From contig CM034546.1 of the NCBI GenBank assembly GCA_020055645.1, positions 5,828,001-5,892,000 of the forward strand: DNA of 64,000 nt, given 5' to 3'. Below the pieces are notes generated by a model. It was not told where the DNA came from and ran no database searches. It worked only from the letters and a program-made list of their open reading frames with translations. The DNA comes from Tomocerus qinae (Eukaryota; Arthropoda; Collembola; Entomobryomorpha; Tomoceridae). Position numbers and translations under genes: made by a program. Shown here in pieces: positions 1-12,733 of this stretch (positions are counted from its first letter, which is position 1; each line of letters starts with the position of its first letter).

Positions 1-540
1 TGTTTGGTGACGGAAAAAGCCTGTATCCATACGCTTGTTAGTGGAGTTAGACTATTTCCTGCACCAAACGAAAAATTGATATTGGCTTTTTCCTACACCA
101 AACAAAAAATGGATATAGGCTTTTTCGTTCCTTTAAGAACGATATAGTGCAATAATTTTTTGATATTGGCGATGCAAAAGCTTTTCTTCCAGAAAGAATA
201 AATCGTCAATTATTACGTAATACTAATAATATATTATGAGATCTGAATCCCCATCGTTCTGCACTTTGCACATCTGCATCCATTACTTATAAATCAAATA
301 AGCAATAAAATGCACAGTATAATATTACCCCCGGTCACTATCACGGTACGAAAGCCCGTGAAAATGCATATTGCGCTTTTGATGCCTTAAGTCTTAAGTT
401 AAGGTGTGATATTGTGATAAACATATCCTTGCAAACCAACAAACATATTTGTCAGCATATCAAATGGACAATAAATAAACCATGTACAAGTGGGTGTAAC
501 AAAGTGGTGTGTTATGACATTAACGACATGTCTTTGTGAC
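1..540. other. AT-rich intergenic sequence, no gene seen
   Basis: No supported gene. Positions 55-130 hold two near copies of a 45-bp unit containing ACCAAAC. A short stretch near 361-395 resembles the sequence at about 2008-2045, which suggests that old segmental duplication reaches this edge. Confidence 0.4.
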
Positions 541-1345
541 CTTTCGAACGAGTTGTATTATAACACGACTTTATGCGATAAGTCGAACCGAAGTTACATG
601 AATATTTAGTCAGTTGTAGTTTTCACCCACCTCCCCAATCAGGTTACTGGGATTTACTTTTTAATGTCGCTGAACATTTTTACTGTCAATCGAGACATTA
701 TACGACTTCGTAGGACAAATAACACGGAAGTTACATCGATTTTCAGTTATTTTTATGTATTTCACCCACTTCCCCTATCAGGGGATGATTATAACCTACT
801 TTAGAGTGTCTACTGACTTTAATCGAGTCATTACACGACTTTGTAGGACGAATAGAACTGAAGTTATGTCGACTTTCAGTTATTTTTGTTTTTCACCCAC
901 TTCCCCTATCAGGGGATGATTATAATCTACTTTATAGTGTCTATTGACATGTCAGCTTTCAATCGAGTCATTACACGACTTTATAGGACGAATAGAACTG
1001 AAGTTACGTCGATTTTCAGTTATTTTTATGTATTTCACCCACTTCCCCTATCGGGGGATGACTATAACCTACTTTATAGTGTCTATTGACATGCCAGCTT
1101 TCAATCGAGTCATTAAACGACTTTGTAGGACAAATAACACGGAAGTTACATCGATTTTCAGTTATTTTTATGTATTTCACCCACTTCCCCCGTCAGGGGA
1201 TGACTATAGCCTATTTAGTAATGTATATAGACCTGTATCCTTTCAATCGAGCTATTTCACGACTTTTGCACGGTGAAAATAGCCGAAATTACAACGATTT
1301 TTAGTTATTTTTAAGTTTCAAACCCCTCCCCCGGACAGGGGGTGT
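541..1345. repeat. tandem repeat, unit about 131-143 bp, roughly five to six copies
   Basis: The landmark CACCCAC followed by a C-rich/GGGG stretch recurs at about 626, 763, 894, 1037 and 1179, with a diverged copy near 1322. Each unit also carries an AACGGAAGTTACATCGA-like segment. The array ends in a GACAGACAGACA run near 1456-1478. The short overlapping reading frames here are repeat artefacts. A diverged relative of the same unit occurs near 34,390-34,520 inside the large mobile element. Confidence 0.8.
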
Positions 1346-1534
1346 GACCGAGTTTGCCCATTTACGAACTCGATGTTACTTTTGACCTCTAGTTAACGTA
1401 CAAAAAATTTGAACTGAATATCTCATTTCGTTCGAAAGTTATCGTGCTTACGGACGGACAGACAGACAGACAGACAGATCGGTCATTCCTATAAAGTGGT
1501 GTACACACCACTTAATAACTATGCAAATGCTGAG

Positions 1535-1915
1535 TATATGCCCCAAAAACAAACAAAATGATACTGCTGGAAATTACACCAAAGCATTCCACTCATCCTA
1601 CAAACATAATTTATCATTACATAATCTTTTAATCTTTTCGCATTTTATTATCTTTGACGTATATTATTTATTTTGTTGCCCATTTTTAATTTATTTTTAA
1701 GTAATGACTAATTTCGTATTTAACATAACAAGGAAAAACTAAATCCATAAGTAGAGCCTTTAAGAGCCCTATATATTTAAGCGGAAAGTGATTTTATAGT
1801 TTATTGACTTGTTAGAAATCATAGTAAAGGTTGTAGTTTTATGCCTATAGTGTCATATGTCCTATAGTGTCGATTGTCCTATGTAAAACCCAAATAAAAC
1901 CAAAATGAATTTTAC
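1535..1915 (+). pseudogene. promoter-only duplicate of the small secreted protein family
   Basis: This segment matches the region upstream of the two intact genes at 2589 and 14106. It includes the shared ATATATTTAAGCGG promoter block (1771-1784), the TTATTG..CTTGTTAGAAATCAT leader and the start MNFT at 1905. After four to five codons similarity is lost and no signal peptide or body follows, so it is a truncated duplicate. A 35-residue reading frame continuing from its start is unrelated to the family. Confidence 0.7.
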
Positions 1916-2048
1916 ACTTTCTCATTTTATCACAAAACCTCAATTCGCCCCTTATTTGCATCATTTTCCCTATACCAACCTGAAAATGTTTATTGCGCAT
2001 TTTCCTTACCAACCTGAAAATACATATTGCGCTTTTGATACCTTATGG

Positions 2049-2172
2049 CAGGGCCAAAGCGAGGGCCCCCCCCCCGAAATCGAAGAAAAGAATGAAATTT
2101 TTGCTTTAAAACCCAAAAATTTTTCGTTATTTGTCGGGCCCCTCCCGAAATTTTTTTCTGGCTGCGGCCCTG
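2049..2172. mobile_element. 124-bp hAT-type MITE
   Basis: It is bounded by CAGGGCC and GGCCCTG inverted ends and flanked on both sides by the perfect 8-bp direct repeat CCTTATGG (2041-2048 and 2173-2180). An 8-bp duplication and CAG ends are typical of hAT transposons. There is no coding capacity, so it is non-autonomous. Confidence 0.85.
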
Positions 2173-2471
2173 CCTTATGGGGCGATATAACAAGCAAAAA
2201 AAACAGCTCAGTATATCAAATTGACAAAAAAATATATACAAATGGTTAGTATGTCACAAACACAAACAAAATGATACAACTGGAAATTACACGAAAGCAT
2301 TCCGCTGATCCTATAAACCTAACCCAATTTATCATTGCCTAATCTTTTAATCTTTTCGCATTATATTATGTTTGACGCATGTTATTTATTTTGTTGCTCA
2401 TTTTTATGTATTATTAAATAATGACTAATTTCGTAATATAACAAGGAAAACTAAATCCATAAGTAGAGTCC

Positions 2472-2487
2472 TATATATTTAAGCGGA
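2472..2487 (+). promoter_or_regulatory. conserved promoter block of secreted gene copy 1
   Basis: TATATATTTAAGCGG lies about 100 bp upstream of the ATG at 2589. The block and the 100-bp leader behind it are kept in all three family copies (1771, 2473, 13991) while flanking sequence diverges, so it is the best core promoter candidate. The transcription start was not determined. Confidence 0.55.
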
Positions 2488-2588
2488 AAGTGATTTTATA
2501 GTTTATTGCCTTGTTAGAAATCATCAGTAAATGTTGTATGCCTAAAGTTTGAATTGATTGTCCTAAGTAAAACCCAAATAAAATCACC

Positions 2589-3232
2589 ATGAATTTTACA
2601 TTTCTCGCGGTTTTAGCGTTTTATGCTGTTCTCTGCTCAAGCCAGTCTACTGCTAAACATGGTATGTCTAACTACAATACATTTTAAACTATTAAAATAC
2701 AAGCATAATTTCTGTTTAACACAATTTATATGTATTTACTCCAGATCTGTCGGATTATTTCCGTTCTAAGCATGTAATCAACCATGGCCATGTCCAAAGA
2801 CAGTTGCTGAGCAAACAAATCCCAGATTCCCGAAAGCTACAGATTCTGCAGGATTATGTCGGGCTACCTTTTTTGGCCAAACCAAATCCTGATAAGCCAG
2901 CGGAAACGAAACCTTGGAGAGCTGTCTTAGGAGCACAATCGGGAACCACATTTATACTTGCAAGTCCGCAGGAAATTAGTTCAGCAGTAAAAGGTGGAGT
3001 TCTTGACGGAAAAGACTCTAATGGACTTGATGTCTTTAAAACAAAGATCACATTTTCGATGATCAAAGCCAAGATTAAGTTCGGCAAGACAGGCACTGGC
3101 TCCGGACCCAATAAGAACATTATCGTCTCATTCGTCAAAGATGGGCCTTCCGTAATAAGGAAAGAACTATTAAGGGTCAGTTATTATAAGGGAAAAATCA
3201 ACCATTTCGAAAGCTCTAACAAAATGGGTTAA
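2589..3232 (+). CDS. small secreted protein, family not recognised (copy 1)
   Basis: Two exons, 2589-2661 and 2745-3232, join in phase 1 across an 83-bp GT-AG intron and give 186 aa. The first 18-20 residues (MNFTF.., hydrophobic, ending CSSQS) form a clear signal peptide, and the intron falls just after it. The mature part of about 165 aa is basic, has no cysteine, and includes a QRQLLSKQIPDS helix-like start, an SGTTFILASPQEISSAV segment and a Gly-rich lysine stretch before NIIVSFVKDG. I recognise no domain. It is about 55-60% identical by eye to the protein at 14106-14769, with the same intron position, so both are real genes from one duplication. Secretion is inferred from the signal peptide; the function is unknown. 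Confidence 0.88.
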
Positions 3233-4190
3233 AATTAAATGTTTATGCTTTGAAGATCCATGACGTGTCGAATAACGGTTAAACAATCATTATGCATGTT
3301 TATTTAAGCTATATAATATGTTATGTGAGATAAGCTATTACAATATACAAATTTTACTATTAATTTTGAATCAGAGATAAAATAATTAACTTGAAACACT
3401 AAACACAAACATTATTAATTTTTGTAAAGCATACATAAATGTTCTCCATTTTATATAATCAATTATTTCAATTTAATTTCAATATTAGATAATTTTTAGT
3501 GGACTTACATGGTTTTGGATGGGGAATGACTAAAGTGGAAAATTTCCAAGTGGTAAACAAAATATCCAAGTAGGGAAACCTAGTAGGCAAGTAAAGCCCA
3601 GGCTCATACTGAATTAGGAAATTGGAAAATAATACTTGATTGTGTTTAGGAAGACTAAACACTATCAAACCACTTGCGATTTGCAATTCCATATAGATGA
3701 TATATTACCCTTACCTATATAGTACGTAAAGTGTGCTAGAAAAATGTTGAAATATTTCATTCGCCTACCCACTAATACTCGTCCGGAATTTCAAATAGGG
3801 TTTTAGCGAATGGCTATAAGCGTGTTGAATTATACAGCAATCAGTATTAGTATTGGTAGTCAAGCCATTACAAAACGATACGGAAGTACATACAAACATT
3901 TGTACAAGAATACCGACAGAATTTCATGCGCATGTCACACGTTTATGTAGAGTAAAGATAAAGATGGATTGATGATAGGATTTCGTTAGATACATATTCA
4001 AATGTTCCATCGCGTCTCCCCTCAAACCGTCTCACGGCAAACGATTTGCCAACACAATCAGTTTCCAAACCAAAACCATTCAAACTCAAACCATTTCCCA
4101 AACCCAATGCTGAAACCATTTAATCCGTCTTAGTCCCAAACCGTTTCTTCCGTACTCGACTATTCTTAAAAATTTAGAAGAGGAAACTGG
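3233..4190. other. intergenic, no gene seen
   Basis: AT-rich DNA downstream of the secreted gene. Short frames here lack splice or codon support. Confidence 0.5.
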
Positions 4191-4193
4191 GGA

Positions 4194-4965
4194 TAGTGTA
4201 CGAATGGGTATAGTGTACGGGACGTATACGGGACCCGATATCCGACTATACGCGACCCGACAATCCGACGATACGCGACCCGACAATCCGACAATACGGG
4301 ACCCTACAATCCGAATATACGCGACCCGACAATCCGACAATACAGGTCCCGAAAATCCCAATTTATCCAAAAAAACTCAAAAATGTCAACAATTGTCAAA
4401 AATCATCAAAAATGTCAACAATTGTTTAACATTGTCATAAATGTCAAAAATGACAAAAAATGTCAAAAATTATCAAAAATGTCAACAATTGTCAAAAATC
4501 ATCAAAACTGTCAACAATTGTTTAACATTGTCAAAAATGTCAAAAAATGTCAACAAGTGTTTAACATTGTTGACGATGTCATACAATTGTTGACAATTGT
4601 TGACATTTTTGATAATTTTTGACAATGCCAAACAATTTTGGCATTTTTGACAATTTTTGACATTTGTGACAATGTTAAACAATTGTTGACATTTTTGATG
4701 ATTTTTGACAATTGTTGACATTTTTGAGTTTTCTTGAATAAATTGGGATTTATGGGACCCGTATTGTCGGTTCGCGTATATTCGGATTGTCGGGTCCCGT
4801 AATGTCGGATTGTCGGGTCCCGTATTGTCGGATTGTCGGGTCCCGTATTTTTGGATTGTCGGGTCGCGTACATTCGGATGGTCGGGTCCCGTATTGTCGC
4901 ATTGTCGGGTCACGTATAGTCGGATATCGGGCCCCGTATACGTCCCTATAGTGTACGAAGTTAAA
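4194..4965. mobile_element. foldback element made of nested minisatellites
   Basis: The whole block is an imperfect palindrome centred near 4590. The outer arms contain a GACCCGACAATCCGACAATA-type 23-bp repeat on the left and its reverse complement on the right. The inner arms contain repeats of AATGTCAACAATTGTCAAA and its complement. Both ends carry the motif TATAGTGTACG. All open frames inside read through the repeats and are not genes. Further copies of GGGTATAGTGTACGA lie at about 5517-5555 and 5875-5935. Confidence 0.8.
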
Positions 4966-5235
4966 AATTTTCATAGAATCCTTGACTTTTTACGGCCGAC
5001 AAAATTTTCATAGAATCCTTGACTTTTTACGGCCGACAAAATTTTCATAGAATCCTTGACTTTTTACGGCCGACAAAATTTTCATAGAATCCTTGACTTT
5101 TTACGGCCGACAAAATTTTCATAGAATCCTTGACTTTTTACGGCCGACAAAATTTTCATAGAATCCTTGACTTTTTACGGCCGACAAAATTTTCATAGAA
5201 TCCTTGACTTTTTACGGCCGACAAAATTTTCAAAA
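4965..5235. repeat. 37-bp tandem array, seven nearly identical copies
   Basis: The unit contains TAGAATCCTTGACTTTTTAC and GGCCGACAA. It directly abuts the foldback element. The near identity of the copies points to recent expansion. Confidence 0.92.
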
Positions 5236-8200
5236 TTTGAAGTATGTTTTTGAGGACTTGTTAACAAAAAATTGTTAATTTCTGGTTCATAATGCGTTTT
5301 CTGAAAATAAAACTAACTTCCATGATGCCAAAAATACCCAAAAGTAAACTTTCGCCGCTTTACAAAATTTTGCACCGAAACCTTTTAAAACATAATTAAG
5401 CAGTACGAATTATTTGAACCAAAGAATAAGCTGTCATAAATGATACCCGATGCTATTGGGACTATCCTTTTGGAAGTTTTTTGAAGAAAAATATTTAGAA
5501 CGAAAAAGTCATGATGGGGATAGTGTACGAGAAATCAAATGGGTATAGTGTACGAACATTTGGATGACCACTTTTTGCCAATACCATTTATTTTCCAACT
5601 ATAGGTAATGTGGTAAGCATCATTGAATACTCTCCATTAATTACATAGGTTACATCAGTAAATATTTCTCCAATTACTCGGTTGTTGTTCATGGATCATA
5701 GAAAATGCCTATTAAAATCCCTCATTTGATGCGCAACTGAGAAAAATAATTTTAGAAAAATAACGAACATTACAATGATCATGAAATATTAAAGATTTCA
5801 CCATCAACATCTGTGACAGCATCCTAAGAAATGGAACCGCTAGATTTGGGAAGAGGACATGGAATATTTAACATTCGTACACTATCCCCAAGGTATTCGT
5901 ACGCTATACCCAGTACTGGGTATAGTGTACGAAAAGAGTGAAATCCACAAAATATATTTTGGTAGTTTTGATAATGATTCAAATTATATATAAAAATAGG
6001 GTAACTGTGCCTAGGTATGTAGACATTACATTCAAATAATGAATTCGTCACTAAAATACTGCACAGGTGTCCTACTTGGATTTAAACTGCAGAAATAACT
6101 GTTTCTGAGGACAACGTTCGGTTGATACATTTTTCAACTGGATCCTGTTCATCTTTTCTGTCAGGGAATATTCACACAACATTTTCCAGCTCAATGATAA
6201 AATAACTGATTAAGTAGGTTAATTAGTACATTTTTATCATGTCCACCTGCTAACCAAAACTGATTAAAATCTCCAACTAGTTGTCAAACCTTAATGTTTT
6301 TGACAAATTTTTATTCTCGTGCAAGATATAAAAGTAGTATGAAATATAAAATTAACTTAATTAATTCATATCGAATTGGAATTAATGTTGCCATGATAAT
6401 CGTTGATATGATATGCCATGATAATGTTGCCATGTGTAAAAAATAATCGAAGTGTGGTGGAAATCTCCTCATTTTCGAGTAAGTGTTCTTAGGTTGCCTA
6501 CTTACAGTTGCCAAACAAATTTACCATCTAACATTTCACTCATATTCATACGTCGGAATTTTATTTATTTAAAATCGCAAAAAATTTACACGAAAATTTG
6601 CCAAAAAATGGTAAAAATTTTTCATAAAATTTTACCAAAAAATGGTAAAAATTTTTCATAAAATTTTACCAAAAATGGCAAAAAATTTTTATAAAAATTT
6701 GCCATGGCAAGAATTTTCTCTGAACATGTTTTTTTTGATTTCGGCAAAAATATTATCTATAATATAACATCAAAAGCCAGAAACTCTACCTAAATAATCA
6801 GGTGATAAATATAGAACTGCATGTATTATACCATTTCATTATTGTACATTTAATCTTCAATTTTAAAATCCAAACTTACCATCTTAAAATCATACACATT
6901 TCAATAATATAAAAACTTAATACAAACTTAACATCTTAAAACATATATATTGCAATATTAAAATGTAGTCCAGCTTGCCATCTTAAAATCATATAAATTT
7001 TAATATTAAAATTTAATCTAAACTTAATATCGAATCTTAACTTCTAAAATTCTAGACTAATTTAAAATCGGATATTATATAATACGCTAAAATTCAATCC
7101 AAACGTAATATCGTCCTTATTATCTTCAATCTTAAATTAAATTTTTAAAGTTGAAATTAAATAAAGTCAACAAAACGGGCAAAATTACACTAATGGCAAA
7201 ATCATAATATGGTTAAATAATAAGGTGAAATCATTGAGATTTCAACATTTTCCATACTCATGTTTTGTCGCCGTGGACTCAAAAATGCCTTGTGCATACT
7301 AAAACACAATAACAATAGTTGGTATAATAGAATAAATTCAATCGACAAGAAATAAAGACGAAAATTGTCAGTTTTACTTTCTGCATATTGCAATTTTTCT
7401 TGTAATTCAACTCTAACTACAACGACACTAAAATGTAATGTTTGAAAGCCCCGCTTAACCTTGGATAATCTTGTCACTGTAGGCTTATTCAAAAGATAAT
7501 TTATGCAAATGCATTTATTTTATTGTAACAGTTTCATTTTGAGAATTTTGAAAAAAATTTTGAACATACAATATTCTGGAAATTGCCAAAATATTTTCTT
7601 AAGATTTTTTTATGTCGAAAATTTTATGTAAACTTTTTTTATATAAAAAAATTTTACTAAAACTTTAAATTTTTTAATAACTCAAAAGTGTAAAAAAGTT
7701 TACTAACACTTTTATATTTTTGAAATCCTCAGTGCATGATTCGTGTAGATACGAAGTCTCAGGACTCTATGAGAAGGCTGTAAAAATTTTACTTAAATAA
7801 AATTCCGACGTCTGCTCATATTGACCAGTTAGCCACTAATTGAAACAAATTAGCTATGTACAAATATCTATACTGAATTTTGTAGTGGTCAAATCGGTAT
7901 TTTGTCACAGAGTAAATGATGTAAATCGCAATCTAGGTTACTAAAAATACATCACATACAGATTATAAAAATAAGAATGCATGACATAACTGAAGTGGTT
8001 GTCATGAAATTAAGGGTTGAAAAAGAAAAGGTCAGCACTTTATAAATAGTACAGCTCTTCATATGATAATAACAGATTAAATAACACGGCATATAAGATA
8101 ATAAGAGAAAGGACATATTATATAAGTATATATAGCGGGTACCTATTGAAAGGAAATAATGTTTAGGTATGGCACATTCATCCACTACATACTTGTTTTA

Positions 8201-8649
8201 AATTACAGCAAAACTAAATATCGATGCCTAAACTAATTTTTAAAATTCTTAAATTTGTACTATTAAACTATTACAAATTGTAATATGCGTTTATGGTTTG
8301 CTCCGCAATGCAAAGGTTTTTAATAATATTTATTATTACCAATTCTGCCAAAGTTTAATGCCTACGTTTCAAAATTTAGTACATGGTGCTGGCGGCCTAG
8401 TTTTAAATAGAATTCCAAATTGCGGCAATTATTGCAAGCAGTGTCGTAAATTAAATTCGTTCATTCGACTTTGATACCTTGGTTTATACATATTAAAACA
8501 ATTCTTGTTGCTTCCGAACTCTGAATCATTAAAAATTAATTACCACTGACAAGATAAATAATTCTTAAAGTTTATTGCCTTACAACGACTGCCAGCAGTC
8601 GTTCAGTATTGAATTTGTGTTTTTAAATTTTCGTTACTGAAGTGAAGAA
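5236..8649. other. long AT-rich intergenic stretch
   Basis: No supported gene. Positions 6585-6715 form a small palindromic cluster of AAAAATTT..CCAAAAATGG repeats. Positions 6830-7140 hold degenerate repeats of ATCTTAAAAT. Frames such as those at 6452 and 7202 have no homology or splice support. Confidence 0.45.
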
Positions 8650-9794
8650 ATGGTCCTTACTAACAAGAACTTATTTGGGAAAATTACTGGGCTGGGGAAG
8701 ATAACTGCTCTTTTGGTAATAAAATTAAAAACAAAAATACTATTAGTTTTGAAAGAAAAAGACATGCCGCAGCCAAGAGAAGCCGGGAGTGGGGCTGGGG
8801 TTCGTAAAATCTAAAAAAAACCAAGTGAAATCAAAAAACTCGACAAAATCGGTCATAAATCTAATTTTTTCATTATAAATCCAAATCAATTATCTTAATT
8901 TTTTTTTGTTTTGCCCTTACAGATTGTAATATTTATAATGATAAAATGGAATGAAGTCAGCAATGGAAACATAAATGGTATATTCAACGAGCAATTTTAT
9001 TTTTAGATATGAATAAATGCAAATTGACTGAAAGTATAAAAATTACATATTATTTTTGAAGTACTAATTTCTCTGATTATTTTCTAGGTGAGCTGTTGAA
9101 AATTCTAAAAACAAAAGCAGATTTTACCGTAAGGACAATTGAAAATAATTCACAGGGGATAAGCGGTAACAACGACATTGGTAATACTGCTACTACAACA
9201 GTCCCCATTGCGGACAAGTCTATTGATTCTCATGGATTTTGGTCTGACGAAACTGCAAAATATCATCACGTATTTGATGAAAAATTATCAAAAGCTCTAA
9301 TGGAGTTTTTTAGAAATGAACGTGTATCCACATTAATTGATTTGGGGGCGGGTATGGGAAATTACTCGAAACAAGCAATGCTCTTAAAAATATTTACATC
9401 CTGTTATGATGGAAATCCTAAAACGATAGAATTAAGTGACGGGAGATGTGCAACTGTGGATTTAACCAAACCAATACACTTTTCCCAGTATGATTGGGTT
9501 CTTTCTTTGGAAGTTGGTGAACACATTCCAGCTGAATATGAAGACACGTTTATACGGAACTTGGACAGAGTAAACAAGAAAGGAGCCGTCGTTAGTTGGG
9601 CCAAACCCAACCAAGGTGGTCGTAATCATGTAAATGAAAGAAATAATTCGTACATTATTAGTAAATTTAAAAAGCTGGGTTACGTAAGAGATGCAAAGGC
9701 CCAGAAAACTCTCCGAGATGCAGCTAAATGGTATTGGTTTAAAAATGGGTTAATGGTGTTTAGGAAATATAAGAAGAGCCTTTTAATTGCATAA
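8650..9794 (+). CDS. membrane-anchored class I SAM-dependent methyltransferase-like protein
   Basis: Three exons, 8650-8715, 8923-8977 and 9088-9794, join in phases 0 and 1 with consensus splice sites and give 275 aa. Exons 1-2 encode a short N-terminus and a hydrophobic segment (ITALLIVIFIMI) that looks like a signal anchor. The body starts around GFWSDETAKYHH and contains the SAM-binding motif LIDLGAGMGNY, an acidic YDGNP that fits the ribose-binding position, and DWVLSLEVGEHIP, followed by a WAKPNQGG..HVNE loop and an aromatic C-terminus. This layout matches a family of uncharacterised methyltransferase-like proteins common in invertebrates. The substrate is unknown. Because of the anchor, action in the secretory pathway is inferred. 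The start was chosen because the ATG at 8650 opens the only exon that joins in frame to exon 2. The large exon alone, from a TTG at 9096, would lack the anchor. Confidence 0.87.
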
Positions 9795-10004
9795 TCTCTT
9801 CAATATTATATGTAAACTGCAATGGAGAGGTAATTTATAAAGGGATATGTTGTACGGAATAATTCTTCCATGTATAAAATTACAATTTTGTAGAATTTGC
9901 CCTGAAGCTGTTGTTAAGTTATTATTTCACAAAACTTGCTTAACTCTTTCAACACCAATTAAAATATTGGTTCAAATCAAAAGTTTGGAAAAGTTTACTC
10001 CATA

Positions 10005-10965
10005 AAAATATAGCACGCAAATAAAAAATTGTCCTGTATTGTACATTCTTTGACTGACTATACTATACTTTGGCCTGCTATGCTTATGATGAGATATTTG
10101 ACGATGGAAATAAATGTTTTTTCTTAATGCACATGACATTTCATGGGCTCCTTTTAAATTGTAATCGTTTGCTATCCAACCAAATATGAAATCACATTAA
10201 AATTGCTGTTCATGAAAAAGCATGGACTCGTGTAGTCGGAATCGCATCAAAAATGTGAAAAGATTTCTGGCCCCAGCGGAGTGAGCGGAGGCTGAAAGTT
10301 TCACTCCCATGTATTATAAAGCTTCCTCAATTTATACCGTAAATTTAGTAAACTGTAAGCAGTTGTTTTTTCAAATTGCCCTATTGAATGTTTAAACTAC
10401 CTACTCTCTCCTGCAAACTCGATGAGTAGGTTAAAAAATCAGAAATTATTATTTTATTTATGTAAATTTATGGTAATAGTTATGTTTCGTTTTAGTATGA
10501 CCATGACACTAAATAATAAGTAAATGTTAAGCATAATTATAGCGATAGTCCTTAGTATGGTTGTTATGCTTAGTTGTAATAGTAATAACAGTTGTACCTT
10601 AGTTGTAATAGTATGTATGTATAACTGTCATACCAAGTAGGTACACGCATGTATGGTTATAATACGTAGTACATTATATTATGTATTTGTATATTGAACA
10701 TAATGGTAATAATGATGTACATGCAATGCATTGTATTTACTAAAATACAGCACGCAAATACAAAATGTCCTATATCGATTTTAGACAAAAAGTTCTTTAT
10801 TTTTCTCGATCTCGCTGCGGCCTTGCTGACTATATACTATACTTTGGCCTGCTGCAAAGTAGTTCGTTGGGTCCCATAATTGTTGAGATATTTGACGGTG
10901 GAAATAAATGTTTTTTGTTAATGTACATAACTTTTCATGGGCTTTTAAATTGTAATCGTACATAC
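10005..10965. repeat. direct repeat pair, about 170-230 bp each
   Basis: Positions 10010-10180 and 10740-10965 share AGCACGCAAATA, ACTATACTTTGGCCTGCT, GGAAATAAATGTTTTTT and TTTCATGGGCT in the same order. Short frames over the copies are artefacts. The region between them has no gene. Confidence 0.75.
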
Positions 10966-11281
10966 ACAACTTTTGGAAATAAAAACGGTAAGCGATAAGC
11001 GCCCGAAATTATTTGATATAGGAACATGAAAAAAAGTAGATTATCGGTGAACATTTTTACTTACATTTATCTGTGCACTTTAATATCATAAACTAACTAT
11101 CTTTGGTCAAAATATTCATTTTTCAGCATTCCAGTAGCTGTGAAATGGCAACAAAAATACGGAACATGAAATACTCCGAAACTACCGGACCAATTTGGAT
11201 GAAACTTGGAACAGAATTGTTTCATGAAAATTCTGCCCGATTAAAATAGAGTACTTATAAAGTTGTGGTTAATAGGGTAAA

Positions 11282-11402
11282 AATATATTTCAAAATTGCT
11301 GACCAGTACGATATGTCAGAGGTCAAATTTAAACAAATTTCGACGAAAAACAAAATTTGACCTCTTACATATCGTACACAGGTCAACAATTTTGAAATAT
11401 AT
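11282..11402. repeat. inverted repeat, arms about 50 bp
   Basis: The left arm (ATATATTTCAAAATTG..GTACGATATGT..AGAGGTCAAATTT, broken into blocks) is mirrored on the right with one or two mismatches around a 20-bp loop. It is probably a small foldback MITE. Confidence 0.75.
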
Positions 11403-11639
11403 TTGAAATATATCTTACTTCATATTTTAACGTGTTTTCAAAATTTTTGAAATCGGCTACAGTTTTGTAACCTTGTAGGAACCGACCCAATGTTCTTTGA
11501 TGACTCAGTGTCAGCCTCCCTAGTCCCTAACCACTACACAATTGGTGCTGTATGAGGCTCTATTATCTCTATATAATAAACACAGAAGGCAAAAAATTTA
11601 CCAACCTATCTATCTATCTATGTTTGGTAGGAGAACCTA

Positions 11640-12215
11640 GGGAACCTGCATATATTGCGTAGCGCAAAACCCACTCCCCCATGTGAAACGCAAAGGCTGA
11701 CTCCAACACTTTTGAGTACCTCCTCCTCCCATCAACTGCACACGTAATATATGCATGTACCTTAGCAGCAAAATGCGCAAACCCAATTCCTCTAAACAAC
11801 CGAAATGAGTCGTTTCATATTATTATGACATTAAAACAATAATAGAAATTAAAATAAGAAGGTTGAATGGTGGTGAGTCGTGATTGAATGGAAATGATTA
11901 ACGACATTTCGTAATGATCGTAATGTGGCTTATTAAATAGCATTTCAAAACTTCTAATACAAATTGGTTATTATGCTATATCGACAAACTTAACATCTTT
12001 TAGTAGAGCTTGGTTTATATTTTTACTACCCCTCTTGATTCTTTTGGCAGTTGTCACCTTTGTAGAATTAAATAACAGTGCTGGGTAACTAACTTTTCTT
12101 ATTTATTCGTAAGTTGTACTCATAGAATTTGTACGTTTTTCCAATATCCCAGGGGGAATCTTATTTTTCTGATTTGGAAGGGAGCTTTTTGGTGACTTTG
12201 TGGGGTTGTTTACAA
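11640..12215 (+). repeat. dispersed repeat, copy 1
   Basis: About 570 bp, from the CTCCTCCCATCAACTGCA region through GAAATGAGTCGTTTCATATT to the TTTGTACGTTTTTCC and CCCAGGGGGAAT blocks. It recurs in opposite orientation at about 34,895-35,460 inside the large mobile element. The frame at 11614-11799 (minus) and its counterpart at 35337 share VHAYxxx.AVDGRR, but are shadows of the repeat or a very decayed gene. Confidence 0.8.
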
Positions 12216-12733
12216 ATCCTTGATATACTTACTAAAAATCGGAGTTATTAATGTGTACACTGTCTTACTTAATGAATTTAAATATGCTCTAAGATCGATT
12301 TTCTAGTGAATGATGTAACATACCTAAATATTATAAATTATGTATAATGATAATATTTATTATTTTATACCAACCTGGGTACCTCTTTTTACCTTATATG
12401 GTGCAAATACAGACAAGGGCAGCATAATAGTATGTAATTCCCCTAACTTATATCTTTAAATCCTTTTAAAATTGTGCAAACAATAAACTCAGAGGCAGCA
12501 AATCCTGTGTGATTCGTCGCTTACTGCACAAGGCCTTCCGTTTGTTTGGAATTTCAAATTTTTCATTCATTTTGGAATTGTTGTAATCCAATCCAAAGAC
12601 TTATTGATACAGAGTTTGCTGCGGTGAAGAGATACAAGCAGCCTACATTTCAGCAGAAATTTAAATGGAAGATGCAATAGAAAACTGAAGTCTTTATTTT
12701 ATTTTTATGAAAACGTTTTCTATTCTGCATGTA

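Noticed and set aside
4204..4974. Repetitive frames with DPTIR/TRQSDN units
   Set aside because: They arise from 23-bp repeats in the foldback element on both strands.
11614..11799. Minus frame with VHAYITCAVDGRRRY, shared with 35337-35561
   Set aside because: It lies within a dispersed repeat. The two copies have indels that break the frame, and no known protein is recognised.
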